Shown piece after piece: positions 8,331 to 16,376 of a stretch of DNA of 37,716 bases. Every line of letters begins with the position of its first letter. Within the stretch, counting starts at the first letter, position 1. The stretch is taken from assembly GCF_900114235.1 (NCBI RefSeq), contig NZ_FOSJ01000021.1, positions 1 to 37,716 of the forward strand, in the 5' to 3' direction. Origin of the DNA: Marinilactibacillus piezotolerans (lineage in GTDB: Bacteria > Bacillota > Bacilli > Lactobacillales > Carnobacteriaceae_A). The notes beneath the pieces were generated by a model. It was not told the origin of the DNA, ran no database searches, and was given only the letters and a program-made list of their open reading frames with translations. Both the position numbers and the translations under genes were made by a program.

Positions 8331-8647
8331 CAATCTTTAAATCCCATAAGGATGCCTTTAGTATATTTAAGGGTTAAGTAACTGAAATAAACTTCTATTC
8401 CAAAAACAACTACATAAATGATCCACATATTAAGTTCTATAATAAAAGGTGTCAATAATAAGAATAGGATGACAGGGAAAGGAAAAATAACTAGTGCAAG
8501 AAATAGACGAACCTTCTTACTTCTTTTTTCATTTCTAAAAAAGCTTTGTCCTGACTCTGATATTACAAAAACGATAAAATTAAAGACCAGTTCAAACAGA
8601 TCTGCCAATTTAAATCCCATCCCTTTAGTGATAGTAGAAATCTTCAT
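8330..8647 (-). CDS. Small hypothetical membrane protein downstream of chrA
   Basis: I do not recognise a family. The 105-residue product has an N-terminal helix around FELVFNFIVFVIS, a basic loop (FFRNEKRSKKVR) and two long hydrophobic helices (LFLALVIFPFPVILFLLLTPF and LNMWIIYVVVFGIEVYFSYL), so three membrane passes are likely. It begins 13 bases after the chrA stop on the same strand and ends just before a shared terminator, consistent with co-transcription. The ribosome site is poor: no GGAGG-like motif precedes ATG 8647. A second Met at residue 10 is an alternative start. The hydrophobic pattern and basic loop support a real gene over a shadow. Function unknown. Confidence 0.55.
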   Translation of the reverse strand: MKISTITKGMGFKLADLFELVFNFIVFVISESGQSFFRNEKRSKKVRLFLALVIFPFPVILFLLLTPFIIELNMWIIYVVVFGIEVYFSYLTLKYTKGILMGFKD

Positions 8648-8659
8648 AGAAGAATTATA

Positions 8660-9850
8660 TTATAAAAGCCAACCAATTAAAATAATGATTAAAACAATGA
8701 TTGGAGCAGGGATTTTTCTACTGGATAACAAAAGTACAGTGACTGCAGTAATGAGGAGGTTATCCCAAGAGAGACCACTTTGCTGAGTTAATAAGACTGC
8801 AGCGATCGCAATCAAACCACCCGCTACAGCAGCTACTCCTCTTAAAGCAATTTTAAATCCTTTAATATGTTTAATTTTCTCCCACATCGGGTAAACAAAA
8901 TAGATAAGCAATAGGCCCGGAAGAAAGATGCCGATTCCTCCAGCTATAGCCCCAATGGTCTGATATAAGGCTGAACCTGAACGTGCAGCCATCCCCCCTG
9001 CATAAGCACTAAAGCTGAACATGGGACCAGGGATACCTTGAACCAGTCCGTAACCAGTTAAAAATTCATTACTGCTCATAAGCTGATTGACTTCGACTAA
9101 TTCACCATACATCACGGGAATAACCACTTGACCACCACCAAAAACGAGATAACCATAACGATAGAACCGCTCGAATAGCTGAATCAGCTCATTATCAAAA
9201 AAGACTGCTAGTAACAAAGAACCAAAAGTGAAAAATAGAAATAATCCAAGATAAGGATAGGGTGGATTTAATTTAACATGGTTCCATAGATCTTTCTCCT
9301 TTGTTGAAAGAATACTAATAAGTCCACCGGCTATTAAAACAGCTGGGAAAATCCAGGGGTCACGGATAAAGTAAGTTATGCCTGCTCCAAAAAATAATAA
9401 GAATAAAGTAAGAGGGTCTTTGACAACTTTTTTCCCGATACGATAGGAAGCAACAATGATGAAACCAACTGCCATAGGGCCTATATATCTTAATATATCC
9501 GTAGAAATTTCCTGATCATTTAGAAACTGATACAGAAAAGAAAGAACGGTCATGATTACTAATGCAGGCAGGGCCCAGACAAGCATAGTTAGAAAAGCTA
9601 ACCAAGGACCGCCGGTTTTGTGACCTATTGCAACGATTGTCTGCGTACTGCTCGGACCCGGTAAAAAACTGCATAAAGCAATTAATTCGACTAACTCTTC
9701 TTCTGAGAGATAGTGCTTTTTAGTCACTAATTGGTCTGTGAATACACTGTAGTGAGCTTCAGGGCCCCCGAAAGCCCCCAGCGAACAGGTGAAAATATCC
9801 ATTAAGAAAGATTTCCATTTTCTGACTGGAAGGGTCCGATTTTCAGTCAT
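8660..9850 (-). CDS. chrA: Chromate transporter ChrA (two-domain)
   Basis: This CHR-family membrane protein of 396 residues expels chromate from the cytoplasm. The long-form duplicated architecture is present. The first half carries GAFGGPEAHYSVF and FLPGPSSTQT near residues 25-75. The second half carries the related GGGQVVIPVMYGEL and VQGIPGPMFSFSAYAGG, after the central hydrophilic linker. Roughly 10-12 hydrophobic helices are visible. GGAGTG lies about six bases before the ATG at 9850. It is divergent from arsR with a ~174-base intergenic region and may share stress control with the ars genes, though its own promoter has no obvious copy of the arsR operator. Substrate is by family; some homologues may carry other oxyanions. 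Confidence 0.88.
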   Translation of the reverse strand: MTENRTLPVRKWKSFLMDIFTCSLGAFGGPEAHYSVFTDQLVTKKHYLSEEELVELIALCSFLPGPSSTQTIVAIGHKTGGPWLAFLTMLVWALPALVIMTVLSFLYQFLNDQEISTDILRYIGPMAVGFIIVASYRIGKKVVKDPLTLFLLFFGAGITYFIRDPWIFPAVLIAGGLISILSTKEKDLWNHVKLNPPYPYLGLFLFFTFGSLLLAVFFDNELIQLFERFYRYGYLVFGGGQVVIPVMYGELVEVNQLMSSNEFLTGYGLVQGIPGPMFSFSAYAGGMAARSGSALYQTIGAIAGGIGIFLPGLLLIYFVYPMWEKIKHIKGFKIALRGVAAVAGGLIAIAAVLLTQQSGLSWDNLLITAVTVLLLSSRKIPAPIIVLIIILIGWLL

Positions 9851-9958
9851 TATTTCACTCCATAATCATAAGAATTTATAGTTATATATTAAAGATACAA
9901 TAAAATTCTATTGACTACTATAGAAAATTTAAACTTTACAATATTTACAATTCTCTGG

Positions 9959-9991
9959 TTGCCCCTCTTAGCAAGTATTGATATACTTGCT
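9959..9991 (+). promoter_or_regulatory. arsR promoter with overlapping ArsR operator
   Basis: TTGCCC (9959-9964) and TATACT (9982-9987) form -35 and -10 elements 17 bases apart. The -10 lies inside the perfect inverted repeat AGCAAGTAT-TGAT-ATACTTGCT (9970-9991, 9-bp arms). This placement would let a bound ArsR dimer block RNA polymerase directly. The operator is 33 bases before the arsR start. Confidence 0.7.
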
Positions 9992-10024
9992 TCATCAAAA
10001 TAAATTGATTAAGGAGTTTAGTGA

Positions 10025-10354
10025 ATGAGTCAAACTAAAAATGTTTTGATCGATGCACCTGAAATCTCCAATTATGCGAAACAATTTAAAGCATTATCAG
10101 ATCCTATTCGATTGACCATTCTGCATTTATTAGCTTTGAATGGCAAATCTTGTGTATGTGACCTGGAAGAGGTTCTGGATCTCCATCAATCTAAACTTTC
10201 GTATCATTTGAAGATATTACTGAATGCTAAACTGATCAAAAAAGAAGTTTCTAAAACTTGGAGTTACTATTGGGTAGAAGAAGAAAAAATTAATGAGTTG
10301 CTATCTGATCAATTTTGCTACTTTTTAAAATCAGAAGACGATAACTGCTGTTAA
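10025..10354 (+). CDS. arsR: ArsR-family arsenite-responsive repressor
   Basis: This 109-residue winged-helix repressor releases DNA on binding As(III) or Sb(III). The motif SCVCDLEEVL (Cys43, Cys45) at the start of the metalloid-binding helix is the classic ELCVCDL signature of arsenic-type ArsR. The recognition helix follows in HQSKLSYHLKILLNAKLI. Extra cysteines occur at Cys98 and at the very C-terminus (Cys108-Cys109), possible third ligands. The gene has a good ribosome site (AAGGAG) and leads an operon with the flavoenzyme (12 bases away) and acr3. An inverted repeat over the promoter -10 is its likely operator. A persulfide-sensing role is possible given the downstream enzyme but the CVCD motif argues for metalloid sensing. 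Confidence 0.88.
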   Translation: MSQTKNVLIDAPEISNYAKQFKALSDPIRLTILHLLALNGKSCVCDLEEVLDLHQSKLSYHLKILLNAKLIKKEVSKTWSYYWVEEEKINELLSDQFCYFLKSEDDNCC

Positions 10355-10366
10355 AAGGAGGATATT

Positions 10367-12028
10367 ATGAAAATTGTTGTGATTGGATCGGTCGCTGCTG
10401 GAACATCTGTAGCTGCTAAGGCACGTCGAAATGATGAAACAGTCGAAATTGTAGTGTATGAAGAAAACCTGGATATTTCTTATTCTGTGTGTGGAATGCC
10501 TTACTATTTAGGTGGAGAAGTAGAATCGATTGAAGAATTGATTCCTAGAAATCCTAAATGGTTTAAAGATCGCTTCGAAATTGATATCCATACAAATCAT
10601 CACGTAACCGCTATTCATCCACTCGTCAAAGAAATTGAAGTCTATGATAAAAATTCAGAAAATGGATTTAGAGAAACTTATGATAAATTAGTGTTGGCGA
10701 CAGGATCTTATTCTTTAACACCTCCGCCATTCAACTTAAACACTTACGAAAATGTTTTTCACGTTAAATCGATGGACAATACGAAAGCTATTGATCAATA
10801 TATGCATAATCAGGAAATCAAAAAGGTAGCAATAGTTGGTTCTGGTTTTATTGGATTAGAAATGGCTGAACAGTTTAAACAAAAAGGCTTAGAAGTATCA
10901 ATTGTTGAGTTGGCAGATCAAATCTTCCCTAAAATTGATGCAGATATGTCTTATCATTTGAAAGAAAAATTGAAAGAAAATAATGTCAAACTACACCTCG
11001 CAGACAAAGTAGAGTCGATTACAGGAGATAGAAAAGCGGAGCAGCTCCACACAAACGCAGGAGAAGATATTCCAGTAGATCTAGTTATCTTGGCAATTGG
11101 CGTTAGACCGAATGTTTTTTTAGCGAAAGATGCTGGTATAGCGTTGGGTGATACTGGAGCAATCAAAGTTAATGAACATATGCAGACTTCAGAAGAAGAT
11201 GTCTATGCTGTCGGAGATGTCGCTGAAAGTTTTAATTTGATCACTAAGCAGCCTTCCTATATTCCATTAGGTTCTACAGCCAATAAAATGGGAAGAATTG
11301 CAGGAGATCATCTTACTGGAGGATCTTTATCCTTTAAAGGAATATTAGGTACAGGAATTTTCCGTTTATTTGATTTAACAGTTGGTTTTACAGGGTTATC
11401 TTATAGAGAAGCACAACAGTCCGGATTTGATCCGGTTGTGATCCACAACATTAAACCAGCTCATGCAACCTATGTGGGTGGTAAGAATCTACTAATCAAA
11501 GCTGTTGCAGATCGAGAAACAGGAAGAGTATTAGGTGCGCAAATTATCGGACCTGAAGGGGTAGATAAACGAATAGATGTGTTAGCCACTGCCATCACAT
11601 TTGGTGCGAAATCGGAAGATTTATTCCATTTAGATTTAGCTTATGCACCACCCTTTAGCACAACAAAAGATCCGGTATTATATACGGGAATGGTTCTAGA
11701 AAATGCCCGCACTGGTCAGCCAGTCATTACACCAGAAGAGTTAGTAGAATTACAAGAGAATCAGAAAGTGATTCAAGTCGTAGATGTTAGATCAAAATCG
11801 GCTTATGCAAAAAATCATGTTAAAGAGGCTGTCCATATTCCGATGCCGGACTTACGTAAAAGAGCAGCGGAATTAGATAAAGATAAGCTCACGGTTGTTT
11901 ACTGCAATAAAGGTGTAACGAGCAATACTGCCCAGAACCTCCTTTTGAATATTGGTTTCAAGCAAGTTTATGTATTATCTGGAGGCAATACCAACTATCA
12001 GTATTATATAAAAAGCAAAGAAAATTAA
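10367..12028 (+). CDS. CoA-disulfide reductase with C-terminal rhodanese domain (CoADR-RHD)
   Basis: This flavoprotein of 553 residues reduces CoA disulfide or CoA persulfide/polysulfide with NAD(P)H. Residues 1-~450 form the pyridine nucleotide-disulfide oxidoreductase unit: FAD Rossmann motif VVIGSVAAGTSVAAKARR, redox Cys42 in YSVCGMPYYLGG (the single-Cys signature of CoADR/Npsr enzymes), NAD motif IVGSGFIGLEMAEQ and FAD motif VYAVGDVAE. Residues ~455-553 are a rhodanese domain with Cys513 in VVYCNKGVTSNTAQ. GGAGG precedes ATG 10367. The context is unusual: it sits between arsR and acr3 where arsenate reductase or ArsA/ArsD is commoner, and no arsC is present. It may supply thiol-reducing power or handle sulfur species during arsenic stress; this is inference. 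Confidence 0.88.
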   Translation: MKIVVIGSVAAGTSVAAKARRNDETVEIVVYEENLDISYSVCGMPYYLGGEVESIEELIPRNPKWFKDRFEIDIHTNHHVTAIHPLVKEIEVYDKNSENGFRETYDKLVLATGSYSLTPPPFNLNTYENVFHVKSMDNTKAIDQYMHNQEIKKVAIVGSGFIGLEMAEQFKQKGLEVSIVELADQIFPKIDADMSYHLKEKLKENNVKLHLADKVESITGDRKAEQLHTNAGEDIPVDLVILAIGVRPNVFLAKDAGIALGDTGAIKVNEHMQTSEEDVYAVGDVAESFNLITKQPSYIPLGSTANKMGRIAGDHLTGGSLSFKGILGTGIFRLFDLTVGFTGLSYREAQQSGFDPVVIHNIKPAHATYVGGKNLLIKAVADRETGRVLGAQIIGPEGVDKRIDVLATAITFGAKSEDLFHLDLAYAPPFSTTKDPVLYTGMVLENARTGQPVITPEELVELQENQKVIQVVDVRSKSAYAKNHVKEAVHIPMPDLRKRAAELDKDKLTVVYCNKGVTSNTAQNLLLNIGFKQVYVLSGGNTNYQYYIKSKEN

Positions 12029-12039
12029 TGTGTAATAAG

Positions 12040-12093
12040 TTGTTCTTTTAAACCATGTTTAGTTGTAATAGTAGACATGGTTTGAAAGAACAA
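12040..12093 (+). terminator. 19-bp hairpin between the reductase and acr3
   Basis: Bases 12040-12058 pair with 12075-12093 over 19 positions with only one G-T wobble (TTGTTCTTTT-AAACCATGT against ACATGGTTT-GAAAGAACAA). It is followed by ATTTTAG, a weak T-tract. It could be a partial terminator that lowers acr3 expression, or an RNA-stability element protecting the upstream message. Confidence 0.55.
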
Positions 12094-12149
12094 ATTTTAG
12101 AGTAATAAATCAAAAATATTTGATGAATGATGTAAAGTGGAGGATAAGA

Positions 12150-13206
12150 ATGGAAAAAGAAAGTAAGCAGCAAGCAGCAATTAGTATTTATCGAAAGATA
12201 TCTAACGGTCTGGGTCTTACTATGTATGGCAATAGGAGTTATGATTGGACAATTCATCCCCTGGATTCCAGATGTTTTAAGCCGTTTTGAATATTATCAA
12301 GTCTCTATTCCAACCGCTATCTTGATTTGGATCATGATTTTCCCTATGATGCTTAAAATTGATTTTTCGAGTATAGTAGATGCAACTAAAAAGCCTAAAG
12401 GATTATTTTTGACAACAACTATCAACTGGGCTGTTAAACCCTTTACGATGTTTTTGATTGCCTCATTTTTCTTTTTGTTTGTCTTCAATGGATTTATTGA
12501 AGAGGGGTTAGCACGAGAGTACATTGCAGGAGCTGTTCTTTTAGGTGCAGCACCATGTACGGCAATGGTGTTTGTATGGAGCAAGCTGACAAACGGGGAT
12601 CCAGCTTACACATTAGTTCAAGTTTCAATCAATGATATTATTATATTGGTCTTGTTTGCCCCAATTGTTGCATTGCTACTAGGCGTTGGTAATGTTGTCG
12701 TACCATGGAATACTTTGATACTGTCAACAATATTATTCGTTGTCGTTCCTTTAGTGCTTGGAATAGCAGTAAGAAAGTTAGTAGTCAGTAAAAAAGGAGA
12801 AACTTACTTTGAAAAAGCCTTTATAAGTAAGTTTGATCGAGTAACGATGATTGGATTATTGCTTACTTTGATTATAATCTTTTCTTTTCAAGGAGAACGC
12901 ATTGTACAAAATCCCATTCATATCTTATTGATATCAATTCCACTTATTTTACAGACGTTTATCATTTTTGGTGTGACTTATTTTGGAGCTTATGCATGTA
13001 AACTACCTTATAACATCGCTGCTCCATCTGCGATGATTGGAGCAAGTAACTTCTTTGAATTATCTGTAGCTGTTGCTATCTCGTTGTTTGGCTTAAATTC
13101 AGGAGCTACGTTAGCCACTGTGGTAGGCGTGCTAGTAGAAGTTCCTGTTATGTTATTACTGGTTAAAATAGCCAACCGTACACAAAAGTGGTTTAATTTT
13201 AAATAA
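12150..13206 (+). pseudogene. acr3: Acr3-type arsenite efflux permease with an N-terminal frameshift
   Basis: The gene belongs to the ACR3 family of As(III)/H+ antiporters with ten helices. From 12181 the correct frame reads ERYLTVWVLLCMAIGVMIGQ, the usual first helix, and continues to 13206 with GAAPCTAMVFVWS (conserved Cys) and PAYTLVQVSINDIIIL. This frame has no start codon before ATG 12226, which would begin in mid-helix 1. A well-placed start, ATG 12150 with GGAGG six bases upstream, lies in another frame (MEKESKQQAAIS) that meets a stop near 12289. Removing one base near 12187 would join them as ISFIERYLTV, giving about 350 residues, the normal size. So the gene is either frameshifted in nature or carries a sequencing error. 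If translated from 12226 it would make 326 residues lacking half of helix 1. Confidence 0.82.
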
Positions 13207-13223
13207 TAAAATTTTCAGTCCAG

Positions 13224-13252
13224 AAAAACCAGGTGTAATCACCTGGTTTTTT
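13224..13252 (+). terminator. Terminator of the ars operon
   Basis: AAAAACCAGGTG (13224-13235) and CACCTGGTTTTT (13240-13251) form a perfect hairpin with a TAAT loop and a T-run, 18 bases after the acr3 stop. Confidence 0.9.
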
Positions 13253-13345
13253 GCGTTGTACAATATTTAAAGAAAAGCTACAATATAAATAGAACTTTTT
13301 TCACAATAAGTCAATCATACATATAAACCAAAGGAGCGATTGCTG

Positions 13346-14716
13346 GTGCAGGTAATTCTAAAAGATAAAGTAGATGTTGTTGTGGTAGGGGCAGGAGGAG
13401 CAGGAATGGCTGCTGCTATTTCTACAAAGTTATCTGGAGCAAATGTTGTTTTGGTTGAACAGCTTAATGAGATCAAGGGTAATACAATCAAATCTTCCGC
13501 GGGAATGAATGCTTCAGAATCAAAATTTCAATGTAAGCAAGGTATTATAGATTCTAATGAGTGCTTTTTTCAGGAAACATATAAAGGCGGAAACCAGACA
13601 AATGATAAAGAGTTACTACGATATTTCGTAAATCATTCAGCAGATGCGATTGATTGGCTGGATGGATTAGGCATCACTTTATCGGATTTGACCAAGACCG
13701 GTGGGATGAGTGTGAATAGAACACACCGCCCAGCAGATGGATCAGCTATTGGTCAATATCTAGTGTCTGGATTATTGAAAAAGATAAAAGAATTGAATAT
13801 TCCAATCCTATTCCAATCAAAGGCAGAAAAATTACTAGTAAAGAATAGCAAAATAGTTGGAGTACAAATAGAAGATAATTTGAAGGAAAAGAAAAAAATA
13901 TTAGCAGATTGTGTTATCGTAACTACTGGAGGATTTGGTGCTAACAAGGTATTATTACAGAAGTACGCACCGCAGCTTGATGGAATCATTACAACTAATC
14001 ATCCAGGAACCCAAGGATCAGGTATTCAAATGATTCAAGCGATCGGGGGAGCTGTTCGTGATTTGAATCAGGTACAAATTCATCCAACAGTTCATCAAGA
14101 AATAGGGATTTTAGTAACTGAAGCTTTGCGAGGAGAAGGTGCACTACTTGTCAATAAATGGGGCAACAGGTTTGTTGAAGAATTAGATCGACGAGACGTT
14201 GTATCAGATGCGATTTTAAAGTTGGAAGAACCCTATGCTTACTTAATATTTAACAATAAAATCAGAAAACGAGTACTCGCTGTCTCCTTTTATGAATATA
14301 AGAAAATGGTTTATTCAAAAGATTCTATTGAAGCATTAGCTCAATATTTGAAAATGACGGAAATTAATTTAAAGCAGTCAGTTAAAAAGTGGAATGATAA
14401 CAATGTAAGTCAAAGTGTAAGAGATGAATCCATTGAATCCTCTATGGATGGTGGGCCATATTTTGCGATTAAAATCGCACCGGGGATTCATCATACGATG
14501 GGTGGAGTAAAAATCAATATCCATGCAGAAGTGTTAAATAAAAACGGAGAAAGCATTAAGGGACTTTACGCAGCTGGGGAAACCGTTGGCGGATTACATG
14601 GACAGAATCGAATTGGCGGCAATGCTATTGCTGAAACGATTGTCTTTGGGAGGACCGCTGGGGAGTGTGCAGCCCATTATGTGAATATGAAAATAACTGG
14701 ACAAAGGAGAGAGTAA
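13346..14716 (+). CDS. Flavocytochrome c-type fumarate/urocanate reductase flavoprotein subunit (soluble)
   Basis: This FAD-dependent reductase of the FrdA/Fcc3 family probably reduces fumarate or a related enoate. Visible: the dinucleotide motif VVVGAGGAGMAAAIS at the N-terminus, the FAD contact GNTIKSSAGMNAS, and a central capping domain. Active-site candidates by family analogy are the His in QVQIHPTVH, the acid-base Arg in ELDRRDVVSDAI, the His pair in PGIHHTMGG and the Arg in GQNRIGGNA. At 456 residues it is the bare catalytic core: no signal peptide, no heme domain and no FMN-binding domain, so the electron donor must be a separate protein. GTG 13346 is nine bases from AAGGAG; an in-frame TTG at 13340 is too close. 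A GNAT gene follows after one base, so the two are coupled. Confidence 0.82.
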   Translation: MQVILKDKVDVVVVGAGGAGMAAAISTKLSGANVVLVEQLNEIKGNTIKSSAGMNASESKFQCKQGIIDSNECFFQETYKGGNQTNDKELLRYFVNHSADAIDWLDGLGITLSDLTKTGGMSVNRTHRPADGSAIGQYLVSGLLKKIKELNIPILFQSKAEKLLVKNSKIVGVQIEDNLKEKKKILADCVIVTTGGFGANKVLLQKYAPQLDGIITTNHPGTQGSGIQMIQAIGGAVRDLNQVQIHPTVHQEIGILVTEALRGEGALLVNKWGNRFVEELDRRDVVSDAILKLEEPYAYLIFNNKIRKRVLAVSFYEYKKMVYSKDSIEALAQYLKMTEINLKQSVKKWNDNNVSQSVRDESIESSMDGGPYFAIKIAPGIHHTMGGVKINIHAEVLNKNGESIKGLYAAGETVGGLHGQNRIGGNAIAETIVFGRTAGECAAHYVNMKITGQRRE

Positions 14717-14717
14717 A

Positions 14718-15134
14718 ATGAACATTGTTTATAAAGAGACAAAGGAAATTGATGTAAGTAAAATAAGAGAGTTATACTTAGATGTAAAATGGACTGCCTA
14801 TATTGAAGATGAAACGATTATACAATCCATCATCCCTAATGCGCTACACGTTATATCAGCTTGGGTAGGAGAAGAGCTGATCGGACTCGTTAGAGCAGTG
14901 GGGGATGGCGTCTACATCTTATATATTCAAGACCTTTTAGTGAAAGAAGCCTATCAAGGTAAAGGAATCGGCAGCAAACTATTGCAGAAAATGATTAATG
15001 ATCATAAACATATTCCGCAAAAAGTCTTAATGACAGAAAATCAGGAAAAAACAGTTCATTTTTATGAAAAGAACGGATTTATGAAAGCGGACGGAGGAAA
15101 TGCGGGAATAGCTTTTGTTCAGTACCGTTACTAA
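14718..15134 (+). CDS. GNAT family N-acetyltransferase
   Basis: This small acetyl-CoA-dependent acyltransferase of 138 residues has the GNAT core: beta-strand 4 IQDLLVKEAYQGKGIGSKLLQKMI carries the acetyl-CoA pyrophosphate-binding pattern Q-G-K-G-I-G, and the C-terminal HFYEKNGFMKADG is the usual end. The substrate is unknown. It starts one base after the stop of the flavoprotein with AAGGAGAG upstream, so it is translationally coupled, although no functional link is obvious. Confidence 0.85.
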   Translation: MNIVYKETKEIDVSKIRELYLDVKWTAYIEDETIIQSIIPNALHVISAWVGEELIGLVRAVGDGVYILYIQDLLVKEAYQGKGIGSKLLQKMINDHKHIPQKVLMTENQEKTVHFYEKNGFMKADGGNAGIAFVQYRY

Positions 15135-15156
15135 CCCGTTATTGAATATAATATCA

Positions 15157-15194
15157 AAATAAAAAAAGGACATCTTTTGGGAAAGATGTCCTTT
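15157..15194 (-). terminator. Terminator for the minus-strand acetyltransferase
   Basis: AAAGGACATCTTT (15165-15177) pairs exactly with AAAGATGTCCTTT (15182-15194). On the minus strand a T-rich stretch follows (complement of 15157-15167). It also lies after the convergent plus-strand GNAT gene and may serve both. Confidence 0.85.
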
Positions 15195-15209
15195 ACTAAT
15201 TGGTTGAAG

Positions 15210-15689
15210 TTATTTAGAAACGTTTACTGATTTTAGGCTTTGCGCCTCTACCTGCTGCTGATTTCTATAAAGCATATCGTAATGCGCAATATCGTCTTCG
15301 TAATAAATATCTGAAATAAGTTCGAAACCGAAAGACTCATAAAAGTCTTTCAAATAAGCTTCTGCTTGGATTTGAACTTCTCTTTTAGGATAGCGAACGG
15401 TTATATAATTTAAGGCCACTTGCATTAATTCTCTTCCATGACCTACATTTCTGCAGTGTTCGGGAACAAGTACACGACCGATTCGTACCTTTCCATCTTG
15501 TAAATAAACACGGCAATACGCATGTACTGTATCTTTACACCGTTTTACTAGGTGTGTGGCACGTAGATCAATATCATCTACTTCCTGATAGGCAGCAGCT
15601 TGCTCTACTACAAATACTTTTGTTCTTTCTTTTAAAATTAAATGAAGATCTTTTGCGCTCAATTCTTCTAACTGTTTATATTGCCACAT
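15210..15689 (-). CDS. ElaA-type GNAT N-acetyltransferase
   Basis: The open frame reaches 15815, but ElaA-family proteins begin close to MWQYKQLEELSAKDLHLILK, so I place the start at ATG 15689, giving 159 residues. A purine-rich GGGAGGGG lies about 13 bases upstream, a little far. Family marks are the early RTKVFVVEQ, DIDLRATHL, GRVLVPEHCRNVGHGRELM (acetyl-CoA loop) and FYESFGFE. The substrate of ElaA proteins is not established. The gene stands alone, convergent with the preceding pair. Confidence 0.82.
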   Translation of the reverse strand: MWQYKQLEELSAKDLHLILKERTKVFVVEQAAAYQEVDDIDLRATHLVKRCKDTVHAYCRVYLQDGKVRIGRVLVPEHCRNVGHGRELMQVALNYITVRYPKREVQIQAEAYLKDFYESFGFELISDIYYEDDIAHYDMLYRNQQQVEAQSLKSVNVSK

Positions 15690-16376
15690 ACGAGTTGAAT
15701 ACCCCTCCCGGACATTGATTTTTAAATTAGATGAAATGTCCTTGAATATTGAAAAAGTTGTGATGAATAAATGAATTTTCTGTGTAGATAATTCTTGATT
15801 CACTTCAGTATACATAAAATAAAAAAATACTCAACCGGTCATGAAAATTTAATGCAAAAATATAGACTTCCTCTATAAAGAAAGCGCTATCTTTGTTATA
15901 GTTTTTTACTATTAATTCATTAAATTATATATACATCATTTTCAGCTTAACTTTTTAAAGAAATTCTTCTATGGCAAATGGAGAAAATAGATATTTACAA
16001 AAATAATAAAGGAATTATAGAGACTACAGAAAATAAATCAAAAAAGAGATTTTAGAACACAAAAATAAGTCCGCACTTTTTCAAGTAAGGACTTATAATT
16101 GGGGTTGTTCATATAAAGTTGAGAGGCAATATATGAACTACGGTAGAGGTCTATTGTTTTGCTACGGATCGATTCAGTCGGCTTTAGCAAGGAGAAAATA
16201 GATAGGAGTTAAGCCTTGATCTCGTAACTTGAACACAGTATACTACAAACTTTTTCCAAACTCGGAAAATAGTCATATAATGGTATAGAACATATAAAAA
16301 AGGGAACAAACTGTTCGGTTTAATTCTGTTTTGCCTCCACCCCCCTAGATAATCAGTCGATAAAAAGAGGGGGAAC
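15690..16376. other. ~690-base intergenic region with weak RNA/peptide signals
   Basis: No convincing gene is seen. Signals present: a catabolite-element-like AAGAAAGCGCTATCTT at 15878-15893 (two mismatches from the cre consensus); a hairpin at 16065-16096; a 22-codon frame at 16134-16202 (MNYGRGLLFCYGSIQSALAR...) with GAGAGG upstream; a plus-strand promoter-like TTGATC-N17-TATACT at 16216-16244; and a C6/G5 stem (around 16341-16372) just after the regulator stop. Conservation would be needed to decide whether a small RNA or peptide is encoded. Confidence 0.4.
16065..16096 (-). terminator. Possible minus-strand terminator hairpin
   Basis: ATAAGTCC (16065-16072) pairs with GGACTTAT (16089-16096), and on the minus strand it is followed by TTTTT. 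No gene ends nearby, so it hints at an unannotated minus-strand RNA or a long 3' tail of the regulator at 16377. Confidence 0.4.

Noticed and set aside
8418..8786. 122-codon plus-strand frame
   Set aside because: It is antisense to the small membrane protein and the chrA end, has no ribosome site and has biased composition typical of a shadow.
15878..15893. CcpA cre-like site
   Set aside because: It has two mismatches from consensus and no suitably placed downstream gene; kept only as a note in the intergenic entry.
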